DNA of 64,000 nt from Microbacterium hydrothermale (GCF_004854025.1 NZ_STGM01000005.1:1-64000); one strand, 5' to 3'. Shown: positions 1-8,940, numbered from the stretch's first letter. The notes: generated by a model not told the origin, from the sequence alone. Translations and numbers: made by a program.

Positions 1-1437
1 CGCCACCGACTGCGCGGCCTGCGTCAGGGCCGGGTCGTCGGGGAGGAAGTGGATGGCGGGGGAGTAGGGGAGGGGTTCGTCGGTGTAGGTGCGGCCGGTG
101 GGGGAGGTCCATGCGAGGACTCCGCCGGGGAGTTGTCGCACCGTCCAGCGCGTGAATTGCTTCTGCGTGTGATGACGTTGACACAGGGCGGCGAGGTTGG
201 CGATGTCGGTCGGGCCGCCGAGGGCGTGGTCGAGGGTGTGGTCGATTTCACAGCGGATGGCGGGGACGGTGCAGCCGGGCCAGCGGCAGTGGCGGTCGCG
301 GGCGCGGAGGTGGCGGTCGATGGCGGTGGTGCGCTGGTAGGTGTCGGTGTGCAGGACCGCGCCGGTGACGGGGTGGGTGATGACGCGGTCCCAGGGGGTG
401 GTGGTGGCTTCGGTGAGGGTGCGGGCGGTGTGGGCGTCGATGGGGCCGTGTCCGACGAGGTGGGCGGGGTCGGTGTTCTCGATGGTGGGGTCGAGGATGC
501 TGAGGGCGGGCACGACGACCTGAACGCGAGCGCGGATGGCGCCGAGGGTCCCGGGTCCGTCGTCGGTGCGGGTGAGGTCGGCGCCAGGGGCGGCGGTGAG
601 GAGGAGGTCGGCGAGGATGTCGGCACGCAGGTGCGCGGTGGTGCCCTCATCGGAAGGGATGGCCGACGTGGGAGCGCCACCGCTCGTAGACGCGCCACCG
701 TCGGCGCTCTCGCCGCCGCCGCCCGGGCGCTGCCGATCGCGGTCGTCGAGGACCGGATCGGCACGGCCGAGTCCCGCCCCCGTGCGGTGGTCGATGAGGG
801 TGCGGGCTTGCTGGGTGAGGCGGTCGTAGATGCCGACGGCGAGGACGGTGGGCAGGGTGGCGATGAGGTCGGACATGCCGTCGACGCCGGGGACGACCCG
901 CACGCAGCGGGTGTCGCGGCCGCGTTGGTGGCGTTCGGTGAGGGTGGTGGGGTGCAGTCGCTCGGCGAGGACGGCCAGGCGTGAGCGCAGGCGGCCGGGG
1001 CTGAGTCCGGGTGCGTGGTCGATCGCGAGTCGGTCGAGGTCGCCGCGTTTGTCGTGGGGGAGGTCTGCGCCGATGTCGGCGATGACGTGCGCGTGGGTGC
1101 GGCTGATCTGGCCGCTCTCCCACGCGACGAGGGTCACCGGGTAGTCGTCGACGAGGGTCATGGCGCGGGTGATCTGGCGTTGCATCGACCGGTCGGAGGA
1201 GTTCTCGGCGGCGGCGAGTTCGGAGGCCACCTCGCGCAGCGCGAGGTCGGCGGCGCGGGAGGTGGGGCGCTGACCGGCCATCACCTCGAGGGCGAGGTGC
1301 CCGGCCTCGGCGAGGGCGCGGGTGCGGGCCACCTCGGCGGCGGCCAGGGCGATGCCGGTGCGCACGACCTCGTCGAGCACCGCGGACAGGGGCCGTGCCG
1401 CACCGTCCGGGGTCGAGGGGGAGGTCACATCGTGCAT
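1..1437 (-). CDS. DUF222/HNH endonuclease-signature protein (3' end cut by window)
   Basis: An open frame of 479 codons from an ATG at 1437 runs off the window edge, so the C-terminus is missing. About 80 codons before the edge it carries the HNH-type motif R-C-E-I-D-H-T-L-D-H followed by an L-C-Q-R-H-H segment, the typical end of the actinobacterial DUF222 plus HNH family. The N-terminal part is Ala/Glu/Arg-rich and fits DUF222. These proteins exist in many copies in actinobacteria. Nuclease activity is assumed from the HNH motif and the cellular role is unknown. No neighbour suggests a function: the next gene lies about 490 bp away beyond a repeat-rich gap. The call is firm at family level only. 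Confidence 0.82.
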   Translation of the reverse strand, partial: MHDVTSPSTPDGAARPLSAVLDEVVRTGIALAAAEVARTRALAEAGHLALEVMAGQRPTSRAADLALREVASELAAAENSSDRSMQRQITRAMTLVDDYPVTLVAWESGQISRTHAHVIADIGADLPHDKRGDLDRLAIDHAPGLSPGRLRSRLAVLAERLHPTTLTERHQRGRDTRCVRVVPGVDGMSDLIATLPTVLAVGIYDRLTQQARTLIDHRTGAGLGRADPVLDDRDRQRPGGGGESADGGASTSGGAPTSAIPSDEGTTAHLRADILADLLLTAAPGADLTRTDDGPGTLGAIRARVQVVVPALSILDPTIENTDPAHLVGHGPIDAHTARTLTEATTTPWDRVITHPVTGAVLHTDTYQRTTAIDRHLRARDRHCRWPGCTVPAIRCEIDHTLDHALGGPTDIANLAALCQRHHTQKQFTRWTVRQLPGGVLAWTSPTGRTYTDEPLPYSPAIHFLPDDPALTQAAQSVA

Positions 1438-1670
1438 GTGTGCATGCTAGCGGCGACCTCCGACATTACCCCCGGTCAGACGCCCCTTCTGTGGACAAAT
1501 CCGGCCCCACGCAGGCTGGGGAGGAGCGGTGGATTCCGCGGGCGCGCGACCGCTCGCCTTCCGGCGACCCGTTCGCTCGATTCGCCGACACGAGGACGTT
1601 CGCGTCGTGACTGCTCGCGCGTTCCGACGGCACGATTCGGGGCCCCGATCGACCGGCCGCTCCAGCTCAC

Positions 1671-1921
1671 TCGAGCCCCTGTCGCGAGCCCCTGCCGCGA
1701 GCCCTCGCTCGAGCCCCTGCCGCGAACCCCTCACGCGAAAGCCTTTCGCGAACCTCCGCTGCGGCGCCGCCGCGAACCCCGGCCGTGAAGCCCTCCGCGG
1801 AGACCCCAGCCGCGGCACCTGGCGACCCCCCCCCGCGAAGCCCTCCCGCGAGCCCCGCGAACCCCCGCGAACCCCAGGAACCCCCGCGAACCCCAGGAAC
1901 CCCCGCGAACCCCGGGACCGC
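1671..1921. repeat. GC-rich degenerate repeat tract in a 490-bp gene-free gap
   Basis: The gap 1438-1928 has no credible gene. From about 1671 it is filled with imperfect copies of a C-G-C-G-A-R-C-C-C-C word. It ends in a clean tandem array with a 19-bp unit starting at 1862, 1881 and 1900; the unit reads as five C, then GCGAACCCC, then AGGAA. The third copy diverges at its end. Frames across it give only Arg/Gly/Pro-rich peptides without start signals, so it is treated as non-coding. The part from 1438 to 1670 shows nothing recognisable apart from the upstream region of the HNH gene. Confidence 0.6.
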
Positions 1922-1928
1922 CCGCGCC

Positions 1929-2306
1929 TCACCCGTCGCCGAGCGCCGCCCGCACGAGCTCGACCGCGTCGGCCGGCGAGAGTCCCAGTCGGCGGGCGGT
2001 GCGCGCGAAGTCGCGGGCGGCGGCGGCGGCCTGCGCGGTCGCCGCGTCCGCGCCGCGCACGATCGTGCCTGCTCGGCCGCGGGTCTCGACGTAGCCCGCC
2101 TCTTCGAGTTCCTTGTAGGCCCGCGCGACGGTGTTCGCGGCGAGGTTCAGCTCCGTCGCCAGGGTCCGGACGGGTGGGAGCTTCGTGCCCGCGACGAGCG
2201 AGCCGTCCTCGATCGCGGCGATCACCTGCGACCGCACCTGCTCGTACGGCGGCGTCGAGGAGGCGGCATCCACTCTCACGTTCAGGGTCGGATGTGCGTC
2301 TGTCAC
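1929..2306 (-). CDS. small GntR-family (YtrA-like) transcriptional regulator
   Basis: A 125-residue protein starting at a GTG preceded by a GAAGG box. Residues about 18-85 form a GntR winged helix-turn-helix: PPYEQVRSQV, then the LPPVRTLATEL recognition region and the NTVARAYKELEEAGYVETR wing. Only about 40 residues follow, so there is no large effector domain. This size is typical of the YtrA subgroup, which usually represses nearby ABC transporters. Here no transporter is adjacent: the downstream side is the repeat gap and the upstream neighbour is a carboxypeptidase on the same strand. Its target cannot be read from context, and autoregulation is likely by family. Confidence 0.88.
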   Translation of the reverse strand: MTDAHPTLNVRVDAASSTPPYEQVRSQVIAAIEDGSLVAGTKLPPVRTLATELNLAANTVARAYKELEEAGYVETRGRAGTIVRGADAATAQAAAAARDFARTARRLGLSPADAVELVRAALGDG

Positions 2307-2390
2307 GAGGTCGCCTTCCGTCGGTGCGTCTTCGCCGAACCTATCGCCGTCGCCGGTTCCGCCGCATCGGGCGCCGGGGCGGGGCGCGGT

Positions 2391-4247
2391 TCAGTCGCGG
2401 TTGAGTCCGAACAGGTCGAGCGGGTGCGTCAGACGCCACCACGGGCTGGGCGGTTCGACCTCGGCGGCGAGCTGCACGTCGACGGTGGAGGCGTCGACGG
2501 GTCCGGTGGCGGTGAAGGTCCCCACCGTGTCGCCCGCCTCGCGGGAGTCGCCGAGGTCGAAGCGCGCGGAGGTCTGCGCGCTCCCGCCGTTCCACAGCAC
2601 GACGGTCGCGTCGGATGCCGTGACGAGGTCGATGTCGGGCCCCCACAGGGTCTCGACCTTGCCGACGAGCGTGCCCGCGGTGACCGACGGCTGCGGCTGC
2701 AGCTCTTCCTCGATGCGCGTGAAGAGGGTGCGGGCGGCCTCGTTGCGGCTGTCGGGTCCGGGCTGCCCGAGCACCGCCGCGTAGGCGCGCACGGTGGTTC
2801 CGCCGACTGTGATGTCTTTCGCGGTGAGCAGGTTCCAGGCGTCGAGGGTGCCGGTCTTCACGCCCACCACACCGGGGTCGGACAGCAGCGCGTTACCGTT
2901 CTTGAAGGTGCCCGCGCCCGGCAGCGTCAGCTCCGGCGTGCGCACGATCTCCGCGATCACCGGATTCGCGAGGGCCCGCTCGGCGAGCGAGATGAGCGCC
3001 GCGGGGGTCGCGGTGTTGCCCGCCTCGATCCCGGTCGGATTGACGATCGTGATGCCCCCGATGCCCCGCTCGGCGAGGTAGGCGTTCGCGGCGGCCGAGA
3101 AGGCGGCATCCGTGCCGAAGAGATCGGATGCCAACCGCTGCGCGTAATTGTTCGCGGAGGCGATCAGCATGCCCTGGAGCATCTGCAGTTCGGTGAGGCT
3201 TCCGTCGACGGGCACGTCGAGCGACGACTCGCCGCGCGCCCGGTACTGCCAGTAGTCGGCGCTGTCGGCCTGCGTGAAGGAGTAGGTCTTGCCCTGCTCT
3301 CCGGGGGCGAGCGGCAGACGGTCGAGCACGACGAGGGCGGTGACCACCTTGGTGATGCTCGCGATCGACTCGGGGGCGCTCGCCGACGACGAGAGCGTGT
3401 CGGGCACGCCGTCGATCGCGATCGCCGCCTCACCCTGGGCGGGCCACGCGGGTTGGGCGGACGGGGCGGCGGCGGGTTCGACGGCGACCGTCCGCGTCGT
3501 CGGCTGCACCGCGTCGAGCGGCCACAGCAACGTCGTCGCCACGTATGCGGCGAGCATGAGCGTGAGCAGGACCGGAGGCACCACGGTCGCCGGCCGCAGC
3601 CGACGCCGCCGTCGACCCGACAGCAGGTCGACCTGCCGGGCCGTCGTGCCCGACACGACGAACGTCGGCGTGGGCCGCGGGGCCGCGGCGTCGGCCGGAT
3701 CGACCCACGCGAGGGCGCCGGCGGGCGCGGGGGCGGAGGGCCCGACGGATGCCGCAAAGGCGGGCGCGGCGAGGGAGGGCGCTCCCGGGTCGGCGGGCGC
3801 CGCCGTCGCCGGGGCCGCGTCGGCCGTGGCGGCGGATGCCGGGTTGGCGACGGCCGGAGCGGCGGTCGCGGGCGCCGGGATATCCGCGGGGGCGGGCTCC
3901 GCGGTAGCGGACACGGCCGGGCCGGGGGTCTCCGGCGCCACGGCCTGCTCCGCTGATGCGGACGCGGATGCCGCGGGCTCGGCCCCTGACGCCGAAGCGG
4001 CGGGGGCGGCGGGCGCGGGCGCCGACACCTGCGCGGCAGGATCCGCGGGCTCAGACGCCGACACCTCCGGGGAGCCGGATTCCGGACTCGGCGAACCCAC
4101 CGCGGCCACTCCTCCCGCAGCGGATCCGAGGTCGTCGGCACCGGGCGCGTGCGCCGACGTCATCGACGCGGCATCCGTCGTGCTCTCAAGCGGTCCCTCG
4201 ACCTGATCGCGCCGCGCGCGCCTGCTGGCCGGGATCTGGTCGTGCAC
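2391..4247 (-). CDS. D-alanyl-D-alanine carboxypeptidase (peptidase S11, PBP)
   Basis: Trims the terminal D-Ala of peptidoglycan stem peptides outside the cell. All three penicillin-binding motifs are present: S-I-T-K with Ser near residue 297, S-A-N near 364 and K-T-G near 464. A single membrane segment lies at about 222-243, preceded by a cytoplasmic stretch of roughly 200 residues extremely rich in Ala, Pro and Ser. That makes the 618-residue product far longer than usual (about 400). The listed start is a GTG at 4247. An ATG 28 codons in (4163) is an alternative, and neither has a clear ribosome site. The GTG start leaves very little room beside the divergent TPP riboswitch promoter, which mildly favours the internal ATG. 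Confidence 0.88.
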   Translation of the reverse strand: MHDQIPASRRARRDQVEGPLESTTDAASMTSAHAPGADDLGSAAGGVAAVGSPSPESGSPEVSASEPADPAAQVSAPAPAAPAASASGAEPAASASASAEQAVAPETPGPAVSATAEPAPADIPAPATAAPAVANPASAATADAAPATAAPADPGAPSLAAPAFAASVGPSAPAPAGALAWVDPADAAAPRPTPTFVVSGTTARQVDLLSGRRRRRLRPATVVPPVLLTLMLAAYVATTLLWPLDAVQPTTRTVAVEPAAAPSAQPAWPAQGEAAIAIDGVPDTLSSSASAPESIASITKVVTALVVLDRLPLAPGEQGKTYSFTQADSADYWQYRARGESSLDVPVDGSLTELQMLQGMLIASANNYAQRLASDLFGTDAAFSAAANAYLAERGIGGITIVNPTGIEAGNTATPAALISLAERALANPVIAEIVRTPELTLPGAGTFKNGNALLSDPGVVGVKTGTLDAWNLLTAKDITVGGTTVRAYAAVLGQPGPDSRNEAARTLFTRIEEELQPQPSVTAGTLVGKVETLWGPDIDLVTASDATVVLWNGGSAQTSARFDLGDSREAGDTVGTFTATGPVDASTVDVQLAAEVEPPSPWWRLTHPLDLFGLNRD

Positions 4248-4274
4248 CCGCCCACGCTACCCCGGCCGCCTGTC

Positions 4275-4280
4275 TATACT
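4275..4280 (+). promoter_or_regulatory. probable -10 box of the ykoEDC promoter
   Basis: TATACT stands out in an otherwise GC-rich stretch and lies about 8-13 bp before the first bases of the TPP aptamer. This is the right place for transcription to begin at the aptamer. No good -35 hexamer is seen at 17 bp. Confidence 0.5.
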
Positions 4281-4287
4281 CTTCAGC

Positions 4288-4380
4288 ACAACCACGGGAG
4301 TCCGGTGAGCCGGGCTGAGAGGAAGCGAATCCACGCTTCGACCGTCGAACCTGATCCGGATCATGCCGGCGCAGGGAGGA
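4288..4380 (+). ncRNA. TPP (thi-box) riboswitch
   Basis: The two conserved halves of the thiamine pyrophosphate aptamer are readable. The 5' half has GGGAGTCC followed by GTGAGCCGGGCTGAGAGG. The 3' half has GAACCTGATCCGGATCATGCC followed by GGCGCAGGGA. The element sits directly before ykoE. Its 3' strand (GCAGGGAGGAG, 4371 onward) runs into the only purine-rich Shine-Dalgarno stretch 6-10 nt before the ATG at 4387. No terminator hairpin with a U-tract lies between aptamer and gene. Control is therefore most simply translational: TPP binding stabilises P1 and hides the ribosome site. The aptamer identity is firm and the mechanism is inferred. Confidence 0.95.
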
Positions 4381-4386
4381 GATCAC

Positions 4387-5031
4387 ATGCACACGTCCAC
4401 GTCTGCCCGCACGGCCCCCGCCACGGGATCCGCGTCCGCATCCGCCGCTCGTTTCTCGTGGCGGGTCGTCGACATCGTCGTCGCCGCCGTCCTCGGCGTC
4501 GCGATCGGGCTCGTGTTCTGGGGATGGAACACCGTCGGCGGCCTCTGGTTCGGCGCGATGGATGCCGTGACCCCCGGCCTGGGGGGCATCGCGGTGGGGA
4601 TCTGGCTGCTCGGCGGCGTCGTCGGCGGCCTCATCATCCGCAAGCCGGGCGCCGCGCTGCTGGTCGAGCTCATCGCCGCCGTCGTCTCGGCCCTCATCGG
4701 CAACGTCTGGGGCATCACCACGATCTTCTCCGGCCTGGCGCAGGGCCTCGGCGCGGAGCTGATCTTCCTGGCGTTCCTGTACCTGCGCTTCACGCTCCCG
4801 GTCGCGATGCTCGCCGGCGCCGGTGCGGGCATCGGCGCGTGGGTGCTGGAGCTGTTCCTGACGCCGAACATCGTCAAGTCGGTCGAGTTCAACCTCATCT
4901 ACCTCGGCGCGCTCGTCGTCTCGGGCGCTCTGCTCGCGGGCCTCGTCGGCTGGCTGCTCGTGCGCGCCCTCGCCGCCACCGGCGCCCTCAGCCGATTCGC
5001 CGCGGGGCGGGAAGCGCGCCGCGACGTCTGA
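4387..5031 (+). CDS. ykoE: ECF transporter substrate-binding (S) component, HMP/thiamine type
   Basis: A 214-residue integral membrane protein with about five to six hydrophobic segments, matching the YkoE family that binds hydroxymethylpyrimidine or thiamine for the YkoEDC energy-coupling-factor transporter. The start at 4387 is chosen because a good GGAGG ribosome site precedes it; an in-frame ATG eight codons earlier falls inside the riboswitch. A short polar Ala/Ser/Thr N-terminus leads into the first helix. The stop overlaps the next ATG (TGATG), so the three transporter genes are translationally coupled. TPP-riboswitch control supports a role in thiamine or precursor salvage. Confidence 0.92.
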   Translation: MHTSTSARTAPATGSASASAARFSWRVVDIVVAAVLGVAIGLVFWGWNTVGGLWFGAMDAVTPGLGGIAVGIWLLGGVVGGLIIRKPGAALLVELIAAVVSALIGNVWGITTIFSGLAQGLGAELIFLAFLYLRFTLPVAMLAGAGAGIGAWVLELFLTPNIVKSVEFNLIYLGALVVSGALLAGLVGWLLVRALAATGALSRFAAGREARRDV

Positions 5032-6479
5032 TGGCGCATCCCGCGAGCGTCGACGTCGAGGGCTGGGGCTGGCGCTACGCCGGTCGCAAGCTGCCCGCGA
5101 CGAGCGAGGTCGATCTGCGCATCGAACCCGGTGAGCGGGTGCTGCTGCTCGGGGCCTCCGGGGCCGGCAAGTCGACGCTCCTCGCCGGCCTCGCGGGACT
5201 CCTCGGCGGCAGCGACGAGGGGGAGACGACCGGCCGCATCCTCGTCGACGGCCAGGCGCCCGAGGCGCAGCGCGGTCGCATCGGCCTCGTGCTGCAGGAC
5301 CCCGAGTCGGGGATCGTCCTGTCGAAGGTCGGCGACGACGTCGCCTTCGGCTGCGAGAACCTGGGCGTCCCGGCGACCGAGATCCCGGCGCGGGTGGCCG
5401 AGGCCGTGGCATCCGTGGGTCTCGCCGTGCCCCTCGACCGCGCCACCAAGGCGCTCTCGGGTGGGCAGAAGCAGCGCCTCGCCCTGGCCGGCGTGCTCGC
5501 GATGCGGCCCGGACTGCTGCTGCTCGACGAGCCCACGGCGAACCTCGACCCGGTGGGGGTGACCGAGGTGCGGGCCGCCGTGGAGCGGGTGGTGCGTCGA
5601 GAGGCGACCACCCTCGTGCTGATCGAGCACCGCACCGCCGTGTGGGCCGACCTCATGACGCGCGTCGTGGTGCTCGCCCCGGGTGGCGGGGTCCTCGCCG
5701 ACGGCCCGCCCGATCGCGTCTTCGCCGAGCACGGCGACGCCCTCGCCGCCGCGGGGGTGTGGGTGCCCGGACGCCCCGTCGACCTCCCCGTACTCCCCGC
5801 CGCCGGGGCCGCGGATGCCGTGCTCTCGACCCGCGGACTGTCGATCGGGCGCGAGAAGCGCACGGTCGTGGCATCCGGGCTCGAGATCGCCGTTCCCCGC
5901 GGGACCGGCACCGTCGTCACGGGACCCAACGGCGTCGGCAAGTCGACGCTCGCGCTCACTCTCGCGGGGCTCCTGCCCGAGCTCGACGGGGAGGTGGTCG
6001 CGGCGCCGTCCCTGGCCGCGCGCGGTGTCACCCGCCCGTCGCGCTGGCGCTCGACCGAGCTGCTCACGCGGATCGGCACGGTGTTCCAGGAGCCCGAGCA
6101 CCAGTTCCTCGCCTCGACGCTGCGGGACGAGCTCGCCGTCGCGCCGCGCGCGTTGAAGCGGTCGACGGCCGAGGTCGACGCGATCGTCGACGAGCTGCTC
6201 GAGCGGTTGGATCTGGCATCCCTCGCCCTGGCGAACCCGTTCACGCTCTCGGGCGGACAGAAGCGGCGTCTGTCGGTGGCGACCGTGCTCGCCGCCTCTC
6301 CCGAGGTGATCGTGCTCGACGAGCCGACGTTCGGGCAGGACCGGCGCGGATGGACAGAGCTCGTCGCGCTGCTGCAGCGAGAGATCGCGCGCGGGCGCAC
6401 GGTCGTCGCCGTCACCCACGACGCCGACGTCGTCCGTCACCTCGGTCAGCATCGGATCGAGATGGGGGATGCCGCGTGA
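5031..6479 (+). CDS. ykoD: ECF transporter duplicated ATPase component
   Basis: A 482-residue fusion of two ABC ATPase domains, as in YkoD. Domain 1 has Walker A GASGAGKST from about residue 41, signature LSGGQKQR and Walker B LLLLDEPTANLD. Domain 2 has Walker A GPNGVGKST from about residue 298, signature LSGGQKRR and Walker B VIVLDEPTFGQD. Both halves look catalytically complete. The protein would power uptake through the YkoE/YkoC membrane pair on the cytoplasmic face. It begins in the stop of ykoE and ends overlapping the GTG start of ykoC. Confidence 0.93.
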   Translation: MAHPASVDVEGWGWRYAGRKLPATSEVDLRIEPGERVLLLGASGAGKSTLLAGLAGLLGGSDEGETTGRILVDGQAPEAQRGRIGLVLQDPESGIVLSKVGDDVAFGCENLGVPATEIPARVAEAVASVGLAVPLDRATKALSGGQKQRLALAGVLAMRPGLLLLDEPTANLDPVGVTEVRAAVERVVRREATTLVLIEHRTAVWADLMTRVVVLAPGGGVLADGPPDRVFAEHGDALAAAGVWVPGRPVDLPVLPAAGAADAVLSTRGLSIGREKRTVVASGLEIAVPRGTGTVVTGPNGVGKSTLALTLAGLLPELDGEVVAAPSLAARGVTRPSRWRSTELLTRIGTVFQEPEHQFLASTLRDELAVAPRALKRSTAEVDAIVDELLERLDLASLALANPFTLSGGQKRRLSVATVLAASPEVIVLDEPTFGQDRRGWTELVALLQREIARGRTVVAVTHDADVVRHLGQHRIEMGDAA

Positions 6480-7270
6480 CCGGCGTCGCGCAGGCCGAGG
6501 GGGTCCGCGAGCGCGCCGCGTGGCTCGACGGCGTGAACCCGGTCGCCAAGGTGGCGGTCGCCCTCGTGCTGGCGGTTCCCCTGCTGATCACGCTCGACGC
6601 CGTGAGCGCGAGCACCGCGCTCCTGCTCGAGCTGCTGTGCGTGCCCCTGACCGGACTCCCCTACGCGGTGGTCGCCCGGCGGCTCCTGCCGGTGATCGTC
6701 TTCGCCCCCATCGCGGCGGTGAGCATGCTGCTGTACGCGCGGCCCGGCGGCACCGTCTATGGAACCTTCCTCTTCGCCACGGTCAGCGAGAACTCGATCG
6801 CCCTCAGCGTCGCGGTGCTGCTCCGCGTCGTCGCGCTGGCGCTGCCGATCATCCTGCTGTTCGCCCGCACCGACCCCACAGAACTCGCGGACGCGCTCGC
6901 CCAGGTCGCGAAGCTCCCCAGCCGCTTCGTGCTGGGGGTGCTCGCGGGGGCTCGCACCGTGGGGCTCTTCGTCGACGACTGGCGCACGATGACGCTGGCC
7001 CGTCGGGCGCGGGGCCTCGGCGACCGCGGTGCGCTGCGCCGGTTCTTCTCGATGGCGTTCGTGCTGCTCGTGTTCGCGGTGCGTCGCGGCACCACCCTCG
7101 CCACGGCGATGGAGGCGCGCGGCTTCGGATCCGGCATCGACCGCACGTGGTCGCGGCCCTCGACCCTTTCGAGCCGCGACGCCGTCGCCGTCGGCGGAGC
7201 GGCGCTGCTCGTCGCCGCGGCGCTCGGGGCGGCGGTGGCGACGGGGGCGTTCCGGGTGGTGGGGACGTGA
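6476..7270 (+). CDS. ykoC: ECF transporter T (energy-coupling) component
   Basis: A 264-residue membrane protein whose GTG start overlaps the ykoD stop (GTGA). It begins with the LDGVNPVAKV-type N-terminus common to EcfT/CbiQ proteins, has about five membrane segments, and carries the two cytoplasmic coupling-helix motifs seen as RARGLG and EARGFG. These motifs dock into the ATPase grooves. With YkoE and YkoD it completes a dedicated HMP/thiamine importer. It is the last gene of the riboswitch-led operon, and the following gene is on the other strand. Confidence 0.92.
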   Translation: MTGVAQAEGVRERAAWLDGVNPVAKVAVALVLAVPLLITLDAVSASTALLLELLCVPLTGLPYAVVARRLLPVIVFAPIAAVSMLLYARPGGTVYGTFLFATVSENSIALSVAVLLRVVALALPIILLFARTDPTELADALAQVAKLPSRFVLGVLAGARTVGLFVDDWRTMTLARRARGLGDRGALRRFFSMAFVLLVFAVRRGTTLATAMEARGFGSGIDRTWSRPSTLSSRDAVAVGGAALLVAAALGAAVATGAFRVVGT

Positions 7271-7358
7271 CCGTCGCGGTTCACCGAAGGTCGCCGACAC
7301 GACGATGACCGGCCGCGCGGCGCGGAGTCTTCCGGGCGCTCGGCGAGGAGCGGGGTAC

Positions 7359-7853
7359 TCAGAGGACGTACTCGAAGCACAGCGAGCGCGGCATCGTCTC
7401 CACGTACGGCTCGTACACCGGGATGGGCGTGAAGCCCGAGGCGGCGTACATGCGCAGCGACTCGGGTTGCATCCGACCGCTCTGCAGGATCACGCGGGGT
7501 GCCCCGCCGCGGCGGGCGAGATCGACGACCCGGGCGGTGAGGGCGCGTCCGACCCCGCGGCGGCGCGCGGTGTCGCGGACGATCAGGCGCTTCAGCTCCC
7601 ACTCGTCGCCGAGGCGCCGCAGCATGACATGGCCGATCGGGGTGTCGTCGGCGTCGACCGCGAGCAGCGTCGCGACGATCTGCTCGGGGTGCACGGCGAG
7701 GGCGGCGGCGCGCTTCGCCGCGAACGCGGGGGTGTCGTCGGCATCGGACTCGCGGTAGCGGTCGTCGAGATCGTCGTCGAGGATGCCGCGCAGCTCGACG
7801 GCACGGGGGTCGTCGACGTCGACGGACTCGATACGGAAGGCGGGGTCGCTCAC
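7359..7853 (-). CDS. GNAT-family N-acetyltransferase
   Basis: A 164-residue protein with a GNAT fold. The acetyl-CoA-binding segment is readable as LIVRDTARRRGVGRALTARV (about residues 90-110), preceded by the beta-strand region IGHVMLRRLGDEWELKRL and followed by PRVILQSGRMQPESLRMYAASGF, the usual final part. Substrate cannot be told from sequence. It stands alone between the ykoEDC operon (convergent) and a plus-strand membrane protein gene (divergent). Confidence 0.85.
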   Translation of the reverse strand: MSDPAFRIESVDVDDPRAVELRGILDDDLDDRYRESDADDTPAFAAKRAAALAVHPEQIVATLLAVDADDTPIGHVMLRRLGDEWELKRLIVRDTARRRGVGRALTARVVDLARRGGAPRVILQSGRMQPESLRMYAASGFTPIPVYEPYVETMPRSLCFEYVL

Positions 7854-7971
7854 CCGTCGAGCCTAGTTCGGTCGCTCGCTCCCCGTCCGTGGGCCGGGGT
7901 GTCGGGGACGGGTGCGGCGCGTCGCGGCGAGCCGGGTCCCGGCGGGGCAGAATGAGCGAGGGGGAGGTGTC

Positions 7972-8940
7972 ATGGAGCTCGCGCTGGGTCTGTTGGCCGT
8001 GAGTGCCGCCGTCGCGGCGGTCGTGTTCCTGATCGCGATGCCGCGCATCGGCATGCCCGGTCGCACCACCCTCTTCCTCCGCTTCGCCGCGGTGTCGGGC
8101 ATCTGCGCCGTCGGCTCGAGCGCCATGTACTTCATCTACACGGCGGGGGGCGGCATCCTGAGCCTCGTGCTCGGCGATGTCGCGATGGTGCTCGCCCCCT
8201 CCCTGCTGCTCGTGGCGGTGAGCGTGCTCGACGGGCGGTCGGCGCGACGCACCTCGCTGGGGGTCGCCGCGCTTGCATTGATCGTGGCGGTCGTGACCGC
8301 CACGGTTCCGCTTCCCGGGTCTCTCGCGGTCAAAGCACTCGCGCTGGCCCTCGCCTGCGCCGCGTGCGCGGTGGTCGCGCTGCGGAGCGACATCGAGCCG
8401 TTCGGCCCGGTGCGCCTCATCGCCCTCACCAGCGCGGTCTACGCGCTGTACAGCGTCGCGCGCGTGGTCGTCGGGACGACGGCGGGCTGGACCTCTCCGC
8501 TGTACCTCGTCGGATTCTCGTACGCCCCGGCGACGGTGCTCGGCGGGGCGGCCGTCGTGCTCGTCGGCATCGCCGTCATCCGCCTGCGCTTCGGTCGGCG
8601 TACACGCTCGGACGACTTCGTCTGCCCGCACGGGTCGGTCGTCGTCGTCGGCGACTGGGACCTCGCCGTCGCGGCCTACGGCGCCGACCGCGTGCACGAG
8701 CTCGTCGCCGAGCTGCGTCGCGCCGCCCTCGACCTCGACCCGCGCGCGATCGAGGTGCCGCGCGGGGCGGAACTGACCGTCGCCGACCCGCTGCAGGCGG
8801 TGGGGGCCCGGTTGCGGGACGCGTTCGGCTGGGAGGCCGAGGATCTCATCCTGCTCGTCGACGGGGCCTCGACCGCGGCCGTCCGCACGCAGACGGGTCC
8901 GGTCTGGCAGCGGCGCTGGTGGAACCTCGGGCGGTCCTGA
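7972..8940 (+). CDS. hypothetical polytopic membrane protein with cytoplasmic C-terminal domain
   Basis: A 322-residue protein. The ATG at 7972 is chosen because it follows a strong GGGGGAGG box; the upstream in-frame start would run through that box. About seven hydrophobic segments fill residues 1-205. An RLRFGRRTRSDD stretch then leads into a soluble C-terminal domain of about 110 residues. That order resembles membrane-anchored GGDEF or sensor proteins, and the spacing GDWDLAVAAYGADRVHELVAE faintly recalls the start of a GGDEF domain. No GG[DE]EF signature is present, so any cyclase function would be lost. I do not recognise the family and no function is assigned. Confidence 0.72.
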   Translation: MELALGLLAVSAAVAAVVFLIAMPRIGMPGRTTLFLRFAAVSGICAVGSSAMYFIYTAGGGILSLVLGDVAMVLAPSLLLVAVSVLDGRSARRTSLGVAALALIVAVVTATVPLPGSLAVKALALALACAACAVVALRSDIEPFGPVRLIALTSAVYALYSVARVVVGTTAGWTSPLYLVGFSYAPATVLGGAAVVLVGIAVIRLRFGRRTRSDDFVCPHGSVVVVGDWDLAVAAYGADRVHELVAELRRAALDLDPRAIEVPRGAELTVADPLQAVGARLRDAFGWEAEDLILLVDGASTAAVRTQTGPVWQRRWWNLGRS

